In this document: one piece after another, positions 44,501-55,032 of the stretch
Numbering within the stretch: the first letter of the stretch is position 1
How the letters are laid out: every line of letters starts with the position of its first letter
Assembly: GCA_037367355.1 (NCBI GenBank)
Contig: CM074702.1
Span: forward strand, 806,001-870,000
Origin: Neoscytalidium dimidiatum
Lineage: Eukaryota > Ascomycota > Dothideomycetes > Botryosphaeriales > Botryosphaeriaceae
Direction of reading: 5' to 3'
Length of the DNA: 64,000 nt
Translations under genes and position numbers: made by a program
Notes under the pieces: model-generated
Told to the model about the DNA's origin: nothing
The model's database searches: none
Seen by the model: the letters and a program-made list of their open reading frames with translations, nothing else

Positions 44501-44712
44501 CTTTCTTTCTGTTACGCAGCGCTGAGGCAACTCACCGCTCTGGCCATCAGTAAGCTTTCTCCGTAACATTCCAGCCCCTTCCGCGCCCTATATATCTCGA
44601 CGCCTCTTCTCCCCATCTTCCAGAATCCCCATCAGTCTCCACTGCCGAGTATCCCCAGAACCGTGCTTTTGCCTCTTTCCCTTCAGCCACATACGCCTAG
44701 TCTTTGTCCAGC
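41553..44712. other. large gene-free region
   Basis: About 3.2 kb. The first part (to about 43.4 kb) is AT-rich with only tiny frames; the second is more GC-rich and leads into the dioxygenase promoter. No protein, tRNA or repeat recognised. A TATA box lies at 44589-44595. Confidence 0.5.
44589..44595 (+). promoter_or_regulatory. TATA box of the dioxygenase gene
   Basis: TATATAT, about 118-124 nt upstream of the start codon at 44713, followed by a C/T-rich stretch typical of fungal transcription start regions. Confidence 0.5.
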
Positions 44713-45959
44713 ATGGCACCATACCTCGAGGAAGGTGCTACTACCCAGCCAGCTGCTCCTGGGGCCAAGGACGTCAAGACCGTGACGGCCAAGTCTGCTT
44801 CCACTCTCAACTACGAGCCAGGCCGCACCATTGTCGAGTCCCACGAGACCTACGAGCACGATGACCTCAAGCCCCACTTCCCAGACATCAAGTGGCCTGC
44901 TCTTGGCCCCATTCCATATGAAGACAAAGGTCTGAAGGGAGACCCCAACTTCCGCAATCTTCTTGACGCTGCCACCGATGTCTTCGACTACAACCCCAAG
45001 ATCGGCACTGAGATCCACGGCATCAAGTTGACTCAGCTCACCGATGCCCAGAAGAATGATCTCGCCCGTCTCATTGCTGTCCGTGGTGTTGTTTTCTTCC
45101 GTAACCAGGACGACTTTGACATCGACGAGCAACGTAAGCTTGGTGCCTACTTTGGTCAATTGCACAAGCATGCCACTACTTCTGTCCCTCGCCGTGCGGG
45201 TCTTGAGGATGTTCACGTCGTCTTCACGGAGGGCAACAAGGACCTTCGCTCTCTCTTCACTCCTACCTTCCTCTGGCACTCTGATGTAAGCACCCTCTCG
45301 AACTTGCTCCAGGGTTCAATCTTGTTAATGGGCCACAGGTCACATATGAGGTCCAGCCTCCTTCGTACACATCACTGAAGCTCCTTAGCGGACCTCCCCG
45401 TGGTGGAGGTGGCGACACCCTTTGGTCTTCTCAGTACGCTGCCTATGATGCCATGTCGCCGTACATGCAGAAGTATCTTGAGAGCTTGACTGCTCTCCAC
45501 TCGGCCCAGATGCAAGCCGATGGTTCCAAGGAGATGGGTCGCCCTGTCCGCCGTGACCCCGTCGTTACCGAGCACCCGCTTATCCGCGTCAACCCCGTCA
45601 CCGGATGGAAGTCTCTTTTCTTCAACCCTGGCTTCGTCACCAAGATTGTTGGTGTTCCTAAGGTCGAGAGTGACCACATCATCTCCTACCTCAACGAAAT
45701 AATTGCTACGACCAACGAGGCACACGTCCGCTTCCAGTGGAACAAGAACGACGTCGCCTTCTGGGACAACCGCGTTACTAACCACAGTGCTTCCTACGGC
45801 TTTGTGCCTCATCGCCGCCACGCCGTCCGGGTCTGCTGCCAAGCGGAGCGGCCCTATTTCGACCCCAACGGCAAGTCTCAGGAGGAAGAGACTAATGCCA
45901 AGTATGGCCTCCCAGCCGTTAGCAAGGACGGCGCTGGTGTTGTTAACTACAATGACTGA
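44713..45959 (+). CDS. TauD/TfdA-family 2-oxoglutarate-dependent dioxygenase
   Basis: Two exons, 44713-45285 and 45339-45959 (1,194 nt, 397 residues), with a 53-nt intron directly after the metal-site Asp codon. Non-haem iron dioxygenase; fungal relatives (Jlp1 type) release sulfite from sulfonates such as taurine. The iron site is HxD in FLWHSDVTYE and the distal His in VTNHSASYGF. The 2-oxoglutarate Arg is probably in HRRHAVRVCCQAERP. Other family marks are GTEIHGIKLTQLTDAQ, RGVVFFRNQDDFD, GGGDTLWSSQYAAYD and FNPGFVTKIVGV. The start at 44713 is the first ATG in good context (cagcATGgc). Substrate is not deducible; many fungi have a dozen paralogues. Confidence 0.9.
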
Positions 45960-46434
45960 GTGCCAAAAAAAAGAATAAAAGGGATGTGCGTGAACGAGAG
46001 GTCATCCAGCATTGACTTTCTTTTCAGATGAAGCGTTTAGCGGGCGTTTGGTAGTGTAATATGATTAGGGCATGCAGATACCATTTTGCTTAGGTTGCAT
46101 GTATTGTTGCAAGGTCTTGGGTATGGGAAGCATTGGAAACAATTTTGGGTGGGGTAGTGAATACAATGGCAATTTCAAACACGTGGCTCATTTCGATCTA
46201 CGTGACCCTGAAATTGTAATGGCTGCGGTCGTGAGTTTGTGCATATTAACCTTACAATTTATTGTTCGCCCGATTTACGAGGTGGCGAGCCATGTGACCG
46301 GGCGAATTCAGGGCCTCGACGCGTCGCGTCACTCCAACGCGTGCCGTCACAGGAGACCACGAATTTCTCACACAGCGGAACCGGATTCACTTCTTCTGAG
46401 CAGGAGTCGTGTCGTATCTCCGTCAGCTTTCGTA

Positions 46435-49251
46435 ATGGCTACAGCAGCACTGAGATCAACCGGCCAGACGCTTCCCTCGGACGCGTCCGCACTGGAATAC
46501 GCACGTCACCACGGTATTTGCAGAGACTATACGACTAAGAATCCGCTCGATCCTCGATACCTTCCACAGCCCCCGATATTCCTCTCTCAAGATCTCGCAG
46601 ATCCGACAGGCTGCCTGCAGCCCTTGGCTCCTCAGTCGCCTAACACAACCGAGCGGCTGGACGTCGATACACCTGCAGTCGCGGAATTGAGCTCGATACT
46701 GCGATTAACGCAGGCGCCCCAAGCTGACGGGCGAGATTCAGCTCCTCGCTGCCTTCGAGCGTTCAAGCTTGAGCCGCCCATGTTAAACACTGACCATGAA
46801 CTCGATGCGCTCAAATTTCGGCTTGAATTTCAAAAGCGTGATTGCCTTCGCCTGCAAGACATAGCTCTTCCGCTTGAGCACGTAGATCAAGACAAGGATG
46901 AGGGAGTCTCATGGCCTTCTTGGTGTCAAAGGTTATCATCAACATTCGAGGATGAAACCGGGTCTGACAGACTGGATATTCCCAAAGAGGCACTACTGTA
47001 CCTACGGTCCATATGCGCGCAGCCTGAGAAGCCGAATGGCCCAGAGATCATCCACACCAAACCCAGAAGAGCTCAACCTATAACACCTCCCTTACTTCCA
47101 GCAGATCCAGTGTTCACCCATATCCCGGATCCCTCATCCTCATCTCCAACGGGGCAGGTTCAGCTACTCTCCGAAGCAACAGACTCCACTGCAGCCGAGG
47201 CGGAGGCTCTGGAAAGTAAGATATTGCAAGAGGATCAGATCGAAACGCCAGATGCTCCGGGGCTGAAGTATATCACAGAAGATCCTATGTTATTTGACGA
47301 CGTCGAATATGTAGAGATTGAACAACCTGCACCTCCTCTTAGATCACGGAAGCTTGCTGCTGAGCTCAAGGTAGAAACTCCACTCACTCCTCCTTCAACA
47401 CTTCCATCAGCTTTTCGGTCCTCAATAAAAACAGCCAAAACAGTGGCATTTCCTAAGGAGTTGCTCGAGTATATCCATTACCCAGCTGAGCTACCATCCG
47501 GATACGAAAATGGCAACGCAGTACTCGATTCTGAGAACGAATTTGACGCTTTCTTCCAAGAACTGGTTACTCCCATGGCTGAGAAGGCTGATCGACTTGC
47601 CGAAAATGAGAAGCTGCAAGAGGTGGATACAACAAAACGGATAGAAGTTCCCTGCATTGGCCTCGAGACACTTACAGCGCCTTGGCTCACGTATAGTTGG
47701 AAGCCATCTCTGAAAAAGAATGGGATTACCACGGAACTTGCGGCACAGAGGAGACTCCTCTCTCGCTGTGCCTCTGAAGAGTTTGCATTCGCTCCGAAGT
47801 GGCATGAGTCTTTGAAGGAAGAGATGGGAATGCTTTGGCATCCCTTCAGAAAAGGTCTTCAGCTCACTGTAGCAACTGAGTCGATACAGTACCCTGCAGC
47901 ATTAGATCAAATGATTGGTAGCTCATCGTTAACGAGTGTAGACATTCTAGACAGCGGTTCTCTTGCCTGGAAAACAGAGGGTCTGCGTATCCTTGATGAT
48001 GCTGATAATGCAGAAGAAATATCAGCCTGGCAATTTGAGCTAGGGGACGATATGACATCTTTGTTGCAGAAAAGGAGGCTCGAGATTGCTGATAGTGAAA
48101 GCAAGAGTTGTCAACAACCGACAGAATCCACTCCAAAGGAAGCTTCTGTTTCGGGATCCATGAAGAAGCAGAAGTTGAACGAGACATACGTTCACAGAAC
48201 ATCAGACAACGTTGGAAAATTTGTTTTCGGAGGACTGTTCTCTACCGCAGGATCACTAACACAGTTCATGCACATCCAAACTGGTGCAGCAATTCCAGAA
48301 GAGGCTTACACGATTATGGAGCCAGACAGCACAGCAAAGCTCCCAGAGACAAAGGAAAACATTGATAAGCAGGAAACCGCGGTTCCCACAATATCCCACC
48401 CGAGAGACACCACCCAGACCACGCCACTAGTCCCCATGCCTCCAATACCTGCCATTCTCCCACCAAAGCCCTTCATAGTCTCCTCAGCGCTCCTCACCCG
48501 CCGCCGCAGCCTCGTTCACAACATCCAACACCTCTACCCGGCCGCCAAACTCGTCGAACGCGACACCGGCAAACGCCTCTCCGCCACCCTCCCCCCTTCC
48601 GCAGACCCAGACATCATGCTCTCCCCCGCCACCGGCCTCCTCATCACCTCCCTCCAACGCATCAAGCAGCGGCCCCTCCCGGGCCAACCCCCGGCCCAGA
48701 GCACCGCGCTCGCCTTCCAGACGCAAGTCACCCAGGCAGCGTCCAAATTCGCTCGCCTCCTCGTATTCGTCAGCGAAGCTAGCGCCACTGATTCCACCCC
48801 CCGGCCCCTGGATCAGCGCGACTGCGAGGCTCTGGCTTCGCTGAACGGCTTCGCTGCCAGCATCGCGTCGAGCAGCGTGACCGTGACGTACGTGCCTGGC
48901 GGGGAGGCAGCGCTCGCGCGGTGGATCGTAAGCGCGATGGACGTGTATGGGCGGTGCTCGGCGGACCTGTTGGGCGGAGAGGTGCACGCGGGGAAATGCG
49001 CGCTGCAGGACGAAGAGGGGCTGTGGGAGCTGTTTCTCAGGAGGGCGGGGATGAACGCGTTCGCGGCGCAGGTGGTGTTGGGGAGGAGGAAACCCGGCGG
49101 GGGCGATAAGGGGTATGGGTTGGTGGAGTTCGTGCGGATGGGGAAGGAGGAGAGGAGGAAAGCGTTTGAGGATGTATTAGGGGGCTGGGTGGGGTTGGAC
49201 GAGGTGGGGGAGAGGGTGGATAGGACGTGGCAGAGGGCCAGAATGGGATGA
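46435..49251 (+). CDS. Large fungal protein of unknown function, possible XPF-like C-terminus
   Basis: A 938-residue intronless ORF counted from ATG 46435. The frame is open further up to ATG 46072, but that extension looks like non-conserved sequence. The N-terminus has ALEYARHHGICRDYTTKNPL and RYLPQPPIFLSQDL. The middle is acidic and probably disordered. Near 48.2 kb VGKFVFGGLFSTAGSLTQFM reads like a short docking motif. The last 250 residues look folded: FIVSSALLTRRRSLVHNIQH, LLVFVSEAS, VTVTYVPGGEAALARWIVSA, and EEGLWELFLRRAGMNAFAAQ, which is hairpin-helix-hairpin-like. This order (Rossmann-like strands then HhH) is reminiscent of inactive XPF-family proteins such as Zip2/SHOC1, but I cannot confirm it. 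Function should be treated as unknown. Confidence 0.7.
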   Translation: MATAALRSTGQTLPSDASALEYARHHGICRDYTTKNPLDPRYLPQPPIFLSQDLADPTGCLQPLAPQSPNTTERLDVDTPAVAELSSILRLTQAPQADGRDSAPRCLRAFKLEPPMLNTDHELDALKFRLEFQKRDCLRLQDIALPLEHVDQDKDEGVSWPSWCQRLSSTFEDETGSDRLDIPKEALLYLRSICAQPEKPNGPEIIHTKPRRAQPITPPLLPADPVFTHIPDPSSSSPTGQVQLLSEATDSTAAEAEALESKILQEDQIETPDAPGLKYITEDPMLFDDVEYVEIEQPAPPLRSRKLAAELKVETPLTPPSTLPSAFRSSIKTAKTVAFPKELLEYIHYPAELPSGYENGNAVLDSENEFDAFFQELVTPMAEKADRLAENEKLQEVDTTKRIEVPCIGLETLTAPWLTYSWKPSLKKNGITTELAAQRRLLSRCASEEFAFAPKWHESLKEEMGMLWHPFRKGLQLTVATESIQYPAALDQMIGSSSLTSVDILDSGSLAWKTEGLRILDDADNAEEISAWQFELGDDMTSLLQKRRLEIADSESKSCQQPTESTPKEASVSGSMKKQKLNETYVHRTSDNVGKFVFGGLFSTAGSLTQFMHIQTGAAIPEEAYTIMEPDSTAKLPETKENIDKQETAVPTISHPRDTTQTTPLVPMPPIPAILPPKPFIVSSALLTRRRSLVHNIQHLYPAAKLVERDTGKRLSATLPPSADPDIMLSPATGLLITSLQRIKQRPLPGQPPAQSTALAFQTQVTQAASKFARLLVFVSEASATDSTPRPLDQRDCEALASLNGFAASIASSSVTVTYVPGGEAALARWIVSAMDVYGRCSADLLGGEVHAGKCALQDEEGLWELFLRRAGMNAFAAQVVLGRRKPGGGDKGYGLVEFVRMGKEERRKAFEDVLGGWVGLDEVGERVDRTWQRARMG

Positions 49252-50499
49252 GGTAATGGGGAAATGCTTGTGGGATACGGGGGCTGAACGGGGCCGATCA
49301 CTGGTGCGCTGGTTCATGGGAGCACAGGAGAGGGATTGTGGGAGGTTATGGTGATTTCGCTCTTCTTCACCGGCGTCTGTTCTTGCACAGACATACGACA
49401 GGAAAGCTGGTGAAGTGTTTACCAATAAGAGGAGATCTTGCTTGCCAGCCCGTGGTTGTATAGTAGACAGATTGTCAGTGACGACTTTTGCGTTCGAGAT
49501 CCCGTCCTCTCTGATCAGACCAAAACGGAAGGGGACACATCGAATCTTTTTCGGGAATCGGTATCACGAGATCCAGGTTTGATACATGAGTGGAGAGTGC
49601 CACTACAGCAATCGTGGTGAGGTTTCCCAAGAACCATAGCTATAGCGTTGTGGGCCTACGAAGATTCATCAACGCATCTGTTTGCGCCACAGATGCTGTA
49701 CGCGGAAGCGCGCAGAAATCCTTCAGATTTACATTACCGATTGGGGCAATTCTAAGCAAGATGGGACTGCATGTCCCTCTAGACCCGAAAATCAACGCTC
49801 TAGCCTTGCATAAAGTGGACCTGACTTGACCGTTCACACCAATTTTGGAAGGCTGGATCGAGATTAGATTTGGCGCTCTTCGCCAAGCATTGCTTTTTTT
49901 ATCGTCCGTGTCAGCTGAATCTTCGGCCTTGCAACACCTTAAGAGATTTTAGTATAACTAGTGACATTTACCTGCTTCCATTACACTGGAAAAGCTCGCA
50001 GAGGGACCATATCTGAGAGTAGTTAAGCAATCGTGGACATGAGTCGCGAAATCAGCAGCATATTAAAAAAAAAAAAATTTCGAATGCCAGTATAATCGCC
50101 AAACTATTCTGAATTGTGTTACATTACAAACGTGACAGAGGGAGAAAATAGAACCACTTCAGCTACGAACTCATTGTGTGGCTCATTTCCTGTTGTCACC
50201 AGGCCAGTGAAAAGGATCTGTGCCCCACAGACTGCATCCTTCGAAGACCAGGACGGAGCTCCGCCTTTGGCAAACACCATTGGTTCTTTGGATAGTATAA
50301 GATCTTCAGCTCTGACTTACGATGTCCTGACTAAGCACGTTGAAATTTCTTTGGTTTCGTTCTTGACCCAATTCCACTCCTGAGGAACCCCGTGGTTTCT
50401 TTTCTATCCTCCACAATCGTCACATCCCCTCCAGCTCAGAAGCCGGCTCAATCCAAACAAGTCGCAGCTTGGTCCAATTAGATGCCATAGATTCTAGCC
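49252..50499. other. gene-free region
   Basis: About 1.25 kb with no recognisable gene. An A/T run lies near 50065-50080. Confidence 0.5.
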
Positions 50500-52396
50500 A
50501 TGCCTCTAAAAAGGACCAGAGCCACCAGAAGTGGCCGCCTTCAGCATCGTCCGCCACCGGAAGTCTCAACTTCGAATCCCGCCTCAAGTGCCCAAGCTGC
50601 TACAGACTCTCCGAGAGAACGAAGTCTCTATGCAAACCATCCAGGCCGTGATAGTGAGATCCGCGTCGTCACGATCGAACCTGGTTCTACTGAAGATCCA
50701 CTCAGGTGCATCCTCACAGTGTATGATCATGCCATTCAATACGAGGCCGTTTCCTGGGCCTGGGGTGATGATGCCGAAGGTGGGGAATAGAACAACCCGG
50801 TCGTGTGGTTTGAGGGCGAACCTGGGCCGTTGAAGGTCAAGCCAAATCTGCATCAGGTCTTGAGCCAGCTTCGTCGCAAGCACTAAGCCAAGGCCCATCT
50901 GGGTAGATCACACCAGTATAGATCAGGAGAGCAAATAGGAAAAGAGTGTTCAAGTACCCTTGATGGCAAAGATATACAGCGAAGCAACGAGTGTGCTCGT
51001 GTGGCTGGGACCTGAGGAAAAGAACACGGTCCGAAGTCTTCGACTTCATCAAGAAGATTCTCAACCTGAACGGTCTGAAACACCTTGTCAAGAACAAAGA
51101 TGACGCTGAAGGCTGGAGAGCATTGGCTGATCTCATGTCCCGGCCTTGGTTTTCGAGGCGCTGGGTCATTCAGGAGCTCGCTTTAGCCAGAAGCGCGACT
51201 CTCCAATGCGGCGAGTTCACAATTGAGTGGGAGAATTTTGCCTCGGCCGTTGCAATATTCGAAAAGCATAGTCCGGACGTGACTGCTCTTGCCCAGAAGA
51301 TAGAAACTTGGGGAAAACCAGGTAGACTACTTCGGAGACGTCCAATCGTACGGCGGCAACACGACTTGTCCAGACAACGAGCATGCTATACCGCAAGAAT
51401 GACGAGGGGCGGATCATGAACAGACTTCTGGACCTGGAAACATTGGTGTTAATCCTGCCAACGTTCAAACCCAGCATTCCACACGATACCATTTACGCCG
51501 TACTCGCCCTCGCGAAAGACACTTGGCTTGGCTCATCGGCAGCAAAGGCCAATCCAAGAAAAGCCTTCCCAGAGCCCACTTCACCGACTGCTGTTGCGTC
51601 TCCATTGAAGACCGAGCGCGAACGTGAACTCGCGAGAAAAGCAACCTCCAAATGTAAGGCGCTCTGGCAAAACATGAACCTGTTCAGATTTTCCGTGGAC
51701 TACGGCAAGGATTTCCTTGAGGTTGGCAAGGAGTTCATCAAGTTCGTCTGGAAGCCCGGGTCTTTGAATATCTTGTGCCGCCCTTGAGTTGCCTTCATGG
51801 ATCCCCACGTTGGACGGATTCGCGTTCGGCGAACAAAACGCCGAGGCCGACGCCAGGCGCTACAAGACGAAGAGGAAGAATGCAGACCCTTTGGCTGGCT
51901 TAGGGAACAAAATCGGAATGGCAAAGGCGTACAACGCCGACCAGAGAATAGCGCCCCTCAATTTCCATTTTGGCAATGATGGTGGAAATACACCGGGTTA
52001 CTTTCGGAGAAGCTTCCAGGATGCGGTGGATCAGTCTGTGAAAGGCGGAGATGTCAACACACCTGGGGCGATTCATGAAGGGGTTTTCCCACTCACCGAG
52101 GGATATCTGCGGCGATGCCAAACAGTCATATGGAAGAGGAAGCTAATGAAGACCGAGAGAAATGAATTCATGGGCCTTGCGCTATCCACATTGAAGGAGG
52201 GATATGGTAAGCCTTCATTTCTTTGCTTTCCACGGCCTGCAAGGTCTCATACTCGCGATGGCACACTACCATCTTGAGTCTTTCAGCTGATGTGTCCGCA
52301 GTTATTTGCATAATCTATGGCTTGAGTGTCCCAGTCATACTACGGGAAGTTCGCCATAGATATGCAAAGAGATCCTCAGCACCGGCCAAAGGATAA
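50500..52396 (+). pseudogene. broken HET-domain (heterokaryon incompatibility) gene
   Basis: The pieces of a HET protein appear in order but in changing frames. They are IRVVTIEPGSTEDPLRCIL and YEAVSWAWGDD (50.66-50.78 kb), VKPNLHQVLSQLRR, IWVDHTSIDQ (normally WIDAxCINQ) and MAKIYSEATSVLVWLGPEE. Then come SRPWFSRRWVIQELALARSA, YFGDVQSYGG, IPHDTIYAVLALAKDTW, GSLNILCRP and LPSWIPTLDGFAFGEQ. Finally GGDVNTPGA, VIWKRKLM and, after an intact 80-nt intron (52207-52286), ICIIYGLSVPVILREVRHRY. In-frame stops lie at 50788, 50884 and 50936. Frame changes fall near 50884, 51030, 51318, 51345 and 51785. Too many lesions for introns or single sequencing errors. Intact relatives trigger cell death when unlike hyphae fuse. 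Confidence 0.85.
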
Positions 52397-53114
52397 AGGT
52401 AGCAAGAGAGTCAGTAGCATCATGAAAGACGACGCTGCAGAGATGACGAAGGTAACCTTCGAGATTATTTGACGAGAAGAAGGCAAAAAGATACGGGGGT
52501 TTGCAATATCTATCGTCATTTGGACACATGCGGGAACACCTCTTGTTCCCGTTTGAATAGCAACGTATACATCTCTAGTATGACTGGTCACTTCATTTCT
52601 ATCGTTGCTTGAGGATGCAGATACTCCATGGTCTGTGAAGGGTTTGCTTGAGAGGCAGTATAAACATGTGGCCTTTATACAGTCCTGTGGAAATTGACGG
52701 CAGCGTTATTAATGTGAAGTTCGCGATGGCAATCTCTCGTGCGGATCAGACTGTTGAGAGATCGGATGCGTCAACAAGAACTAATTGGAGAATGTAACTT
52801 GACGAAGCATAGCGAAGCCAGAATTCGAGACCTTGTATGATAGTATTGTTGAGTGCTGTAAAGTATATGTTTCACGTCTAATGGCGCCATTCCGATGCCC
52901 ACAGACCGAGGTTATGCTGATGTGTGCTGAGCTCCAGTATCTCAACATTGCCTCCGCTCGACAAGATAAGCGTGTAGCAAACAAGAAATAAGGAAATAGA
53001 TGAAAGGAAACCCCAGGAATGACTGGTTTTTGGAGGCTCAACACCAGATACATGAAGTCATCGAATTTTCCAAAGGGCCGTAAGTCGTGAAGTCCGTTCC
53101 CGCGATCCGAACGC
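52397..53114. other. intergenic region
   Basis: About 700 bp between the HET remnant and the end of the D-lactate dehydrogenase gene. Minor frames after 52.4 kb could be further HET tail remains. Nothing else seen. Confidence 0.45.
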
Positions 53115-55032
53115 TCAGTAATCCATGATCTTGCCGGGATTCATCAACCAGTGTGGGTCGAGGGCACGCTTTATGCTCTTCATGACATCGATTGTCTCTG
53201 GACCGAGTTCCTTGACAAGAGAACCCTTCTTGCCAAGGCCGATCGAGTGCTGTGAAAGTGAGCCTTCGCTCCATCGATTACGGGGCGCACACATACCTCG
53301 CCAGTGCACGTTCCGTCCATCTCCAACGCGCGGTCTACCATGCGATATACGCAGTTCTTCACGGCCTCGTACTCTTTGGGGTCCTTCTTGTTGTAGAGGA
53401 TACTCTCGTGGAAGTTTCCGTCACCGATGTGGCCCAGGATGCTGGCGAAGACGCCCAAATCGTCCATCTCCTTCTTCGACACCTCTGTATCGCGGATCAG
53501 CTGGAGTGCCGCCATCCGGCCGCGCTCTTCAAACTCACCTATGATATCCGGCAGCCTCGACAAAGGAACGGCAACATCCGTCGACCAAACATCCAAATCC
53601 CCCTCCCTCAGCGCAAGCATGCTCCATAGCGCCTCCTTTCTGGCCGACCACAGCTCCTTCTGATCCGCAGGATCAACCGTAAACTCGAAATTGCCCGCCT
53701 TGTGCTCCTTCGCGATCGCCTTGACCAACTTGATGTTCTCCTGCACGCCGGCCTTGGTGCCTGAAAACTTGAAGAACATGGTCGGGGCCTCCTTCCACGT
53801 GCGCTTGGTCGCCTTGACCCGATTGATGACGCTCATCTGCACCTCGTCCATGATCTCCATGGCGGCCACGGGCACGCCGGCGCGCATGATCCGCGAGGCG
53901 GCGGAGGCGGCGTCCCTGATGGTCGGGAAAGGGACGACGGCAACGCTCGTCTCCTGCGGGATGACGGTGAGCTTGAGGGTGATCTCGGTCACGATGCCCA
54001 GCGTCCCCTCGCTCCCGACGAACAGGCTCGTGAGGTTGTAGCCGGCCGACGTCTTGCGCGGGCGGCGCCGGGTCTTGATGACCGTGCCGTCGGCGAGCAC
54101 GACGGTCAGGTTGACGACCCACTCCTTCATGGTCCCGTACCGCACCGCGTTCGTGCCGCTGCAGCTCGTGCCCACCATGCCGCCGATCTTGGCCGACGGG
54201 CCCGGGTCGACGGGGAAGAAGAGGCCCGAGTCCTTGATGCGCTCGTTCAGCTCCATCCAGGGGACGGCGGGCTGGACGACCACGTCCATGTCGTCGGCGT
54301 GCAGCTCGAGGATGCGGTCCATGTGGGCGAAGTCGATGCTCATGCCGCCGAAGGGGGCGGCGAAGTTGGCCTCCAGGCTCGAGCCGCCCGAGAAGGGTAT
54401 CATCGGGATCTTGTACGCGTGGCAGACGCGCGCGATCTGCGCGACCTCGGCGGTGGACTTGGGGTAGGCGACCGCGACGGGCAGCGTGTCGATGTTGATG
54501 GACGACCATTCCGAGTAGCCGTGCGCGCGCAGGTCGTCGTCGTCGGTGCTGATGGCGTCGGTGCCGAGGATGGCGCGGAGTTCGTCGATGGCCTGGGGAG
54601 GGTTGAGGCGTGTGAGTACGGTGGATGATAAGTATTAATTTTGGGGAAGACGGGAGGACAATTGAGAACATAAGAGTAATTTCAGAGGAAGAAGAGAAAG
54701 AGAAAGGGTTTTTGGAGTGTCCACAAGCGCGAAGGGGCAGGTTCAATTACCTTTTCCATCTGCTTGTGGGTTGCATAGGTAGGCTGGCTTGCTCCTGACC
54801 TGAAGGCATTCAATGAACCAGTGTCATAGACGCCATAGAGGTAGGTGAGGGCTCCAGTGAAGGTCGAGAACAGTATCACGCGGCCTGTTGTCCAAAAAGC
54901 CGGCGGACTTGATTTCACGGCATGCTTAACTCCTTGCGCGGAGCTCTTCCGCGACTGCAGGACAAGCCTATTCGGAATAAATGAGGGCACAGAGCGCGCA
55001 AGAGGTCTTAGTTGCCTGGCGGCGCGGAACAT
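53115..55032 (-). CDS. DLD1: D-lactate dehydrogenase (cytochrome), mitochondrial
   Basis: Three exons: 55032-54751, 54592-53297 and 53249-53115 (1,713 nt, 570 residues), with introns of 158 and 47 nt. Flavoprotein oxidising D-lactate to pyruvate and passing electrons to cytochrome c at the inner mitochondrial membrane. The start at 55032 gives a basic presequence (MFRAARQLRPLARSVPS) and a membrane segment near residues 51-68 (RVILFSTFTGALTYLYGV). The FAD domain shows MIPFSGGSSLEANF, DPGPSAKIGGMVGTSCSGTN and TSLFVGSEGTLGIVTEITLK. The C-terminal oxidase domain shows GHIGDGNFHESILY and HWLMNPGKIMDY. Related glycolate or other 2-hydroxyacid dehydrogenases share this architecture, so a paralogous role is possible. 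Confidence 0.9.

Noticed and set aside
46072..46434. Extension of the 938-residue protein to an upstream ATG at 46072
   Set aside because: The extra 121 residues are Cys/His/Arg-rich and not protein-like, while ATG 46435 directly precedes sequence that looks conserved. Left out, though not excluded.
50787..51790. Explaining the stops in the HET gene by introns
   Set aside because: The reading frame resumes within a few bases of each break, leaving no room for introns and lacking GT..AG pairs. Only 52207-52286 behaves as an intron.
53673..54746. Arg/His-rich frame overlapping the D-lactate dehydrogenase gene on the same strand
   Set aside because: Out-of-frame reading of the FAD domain exon; composition is not protein-like.
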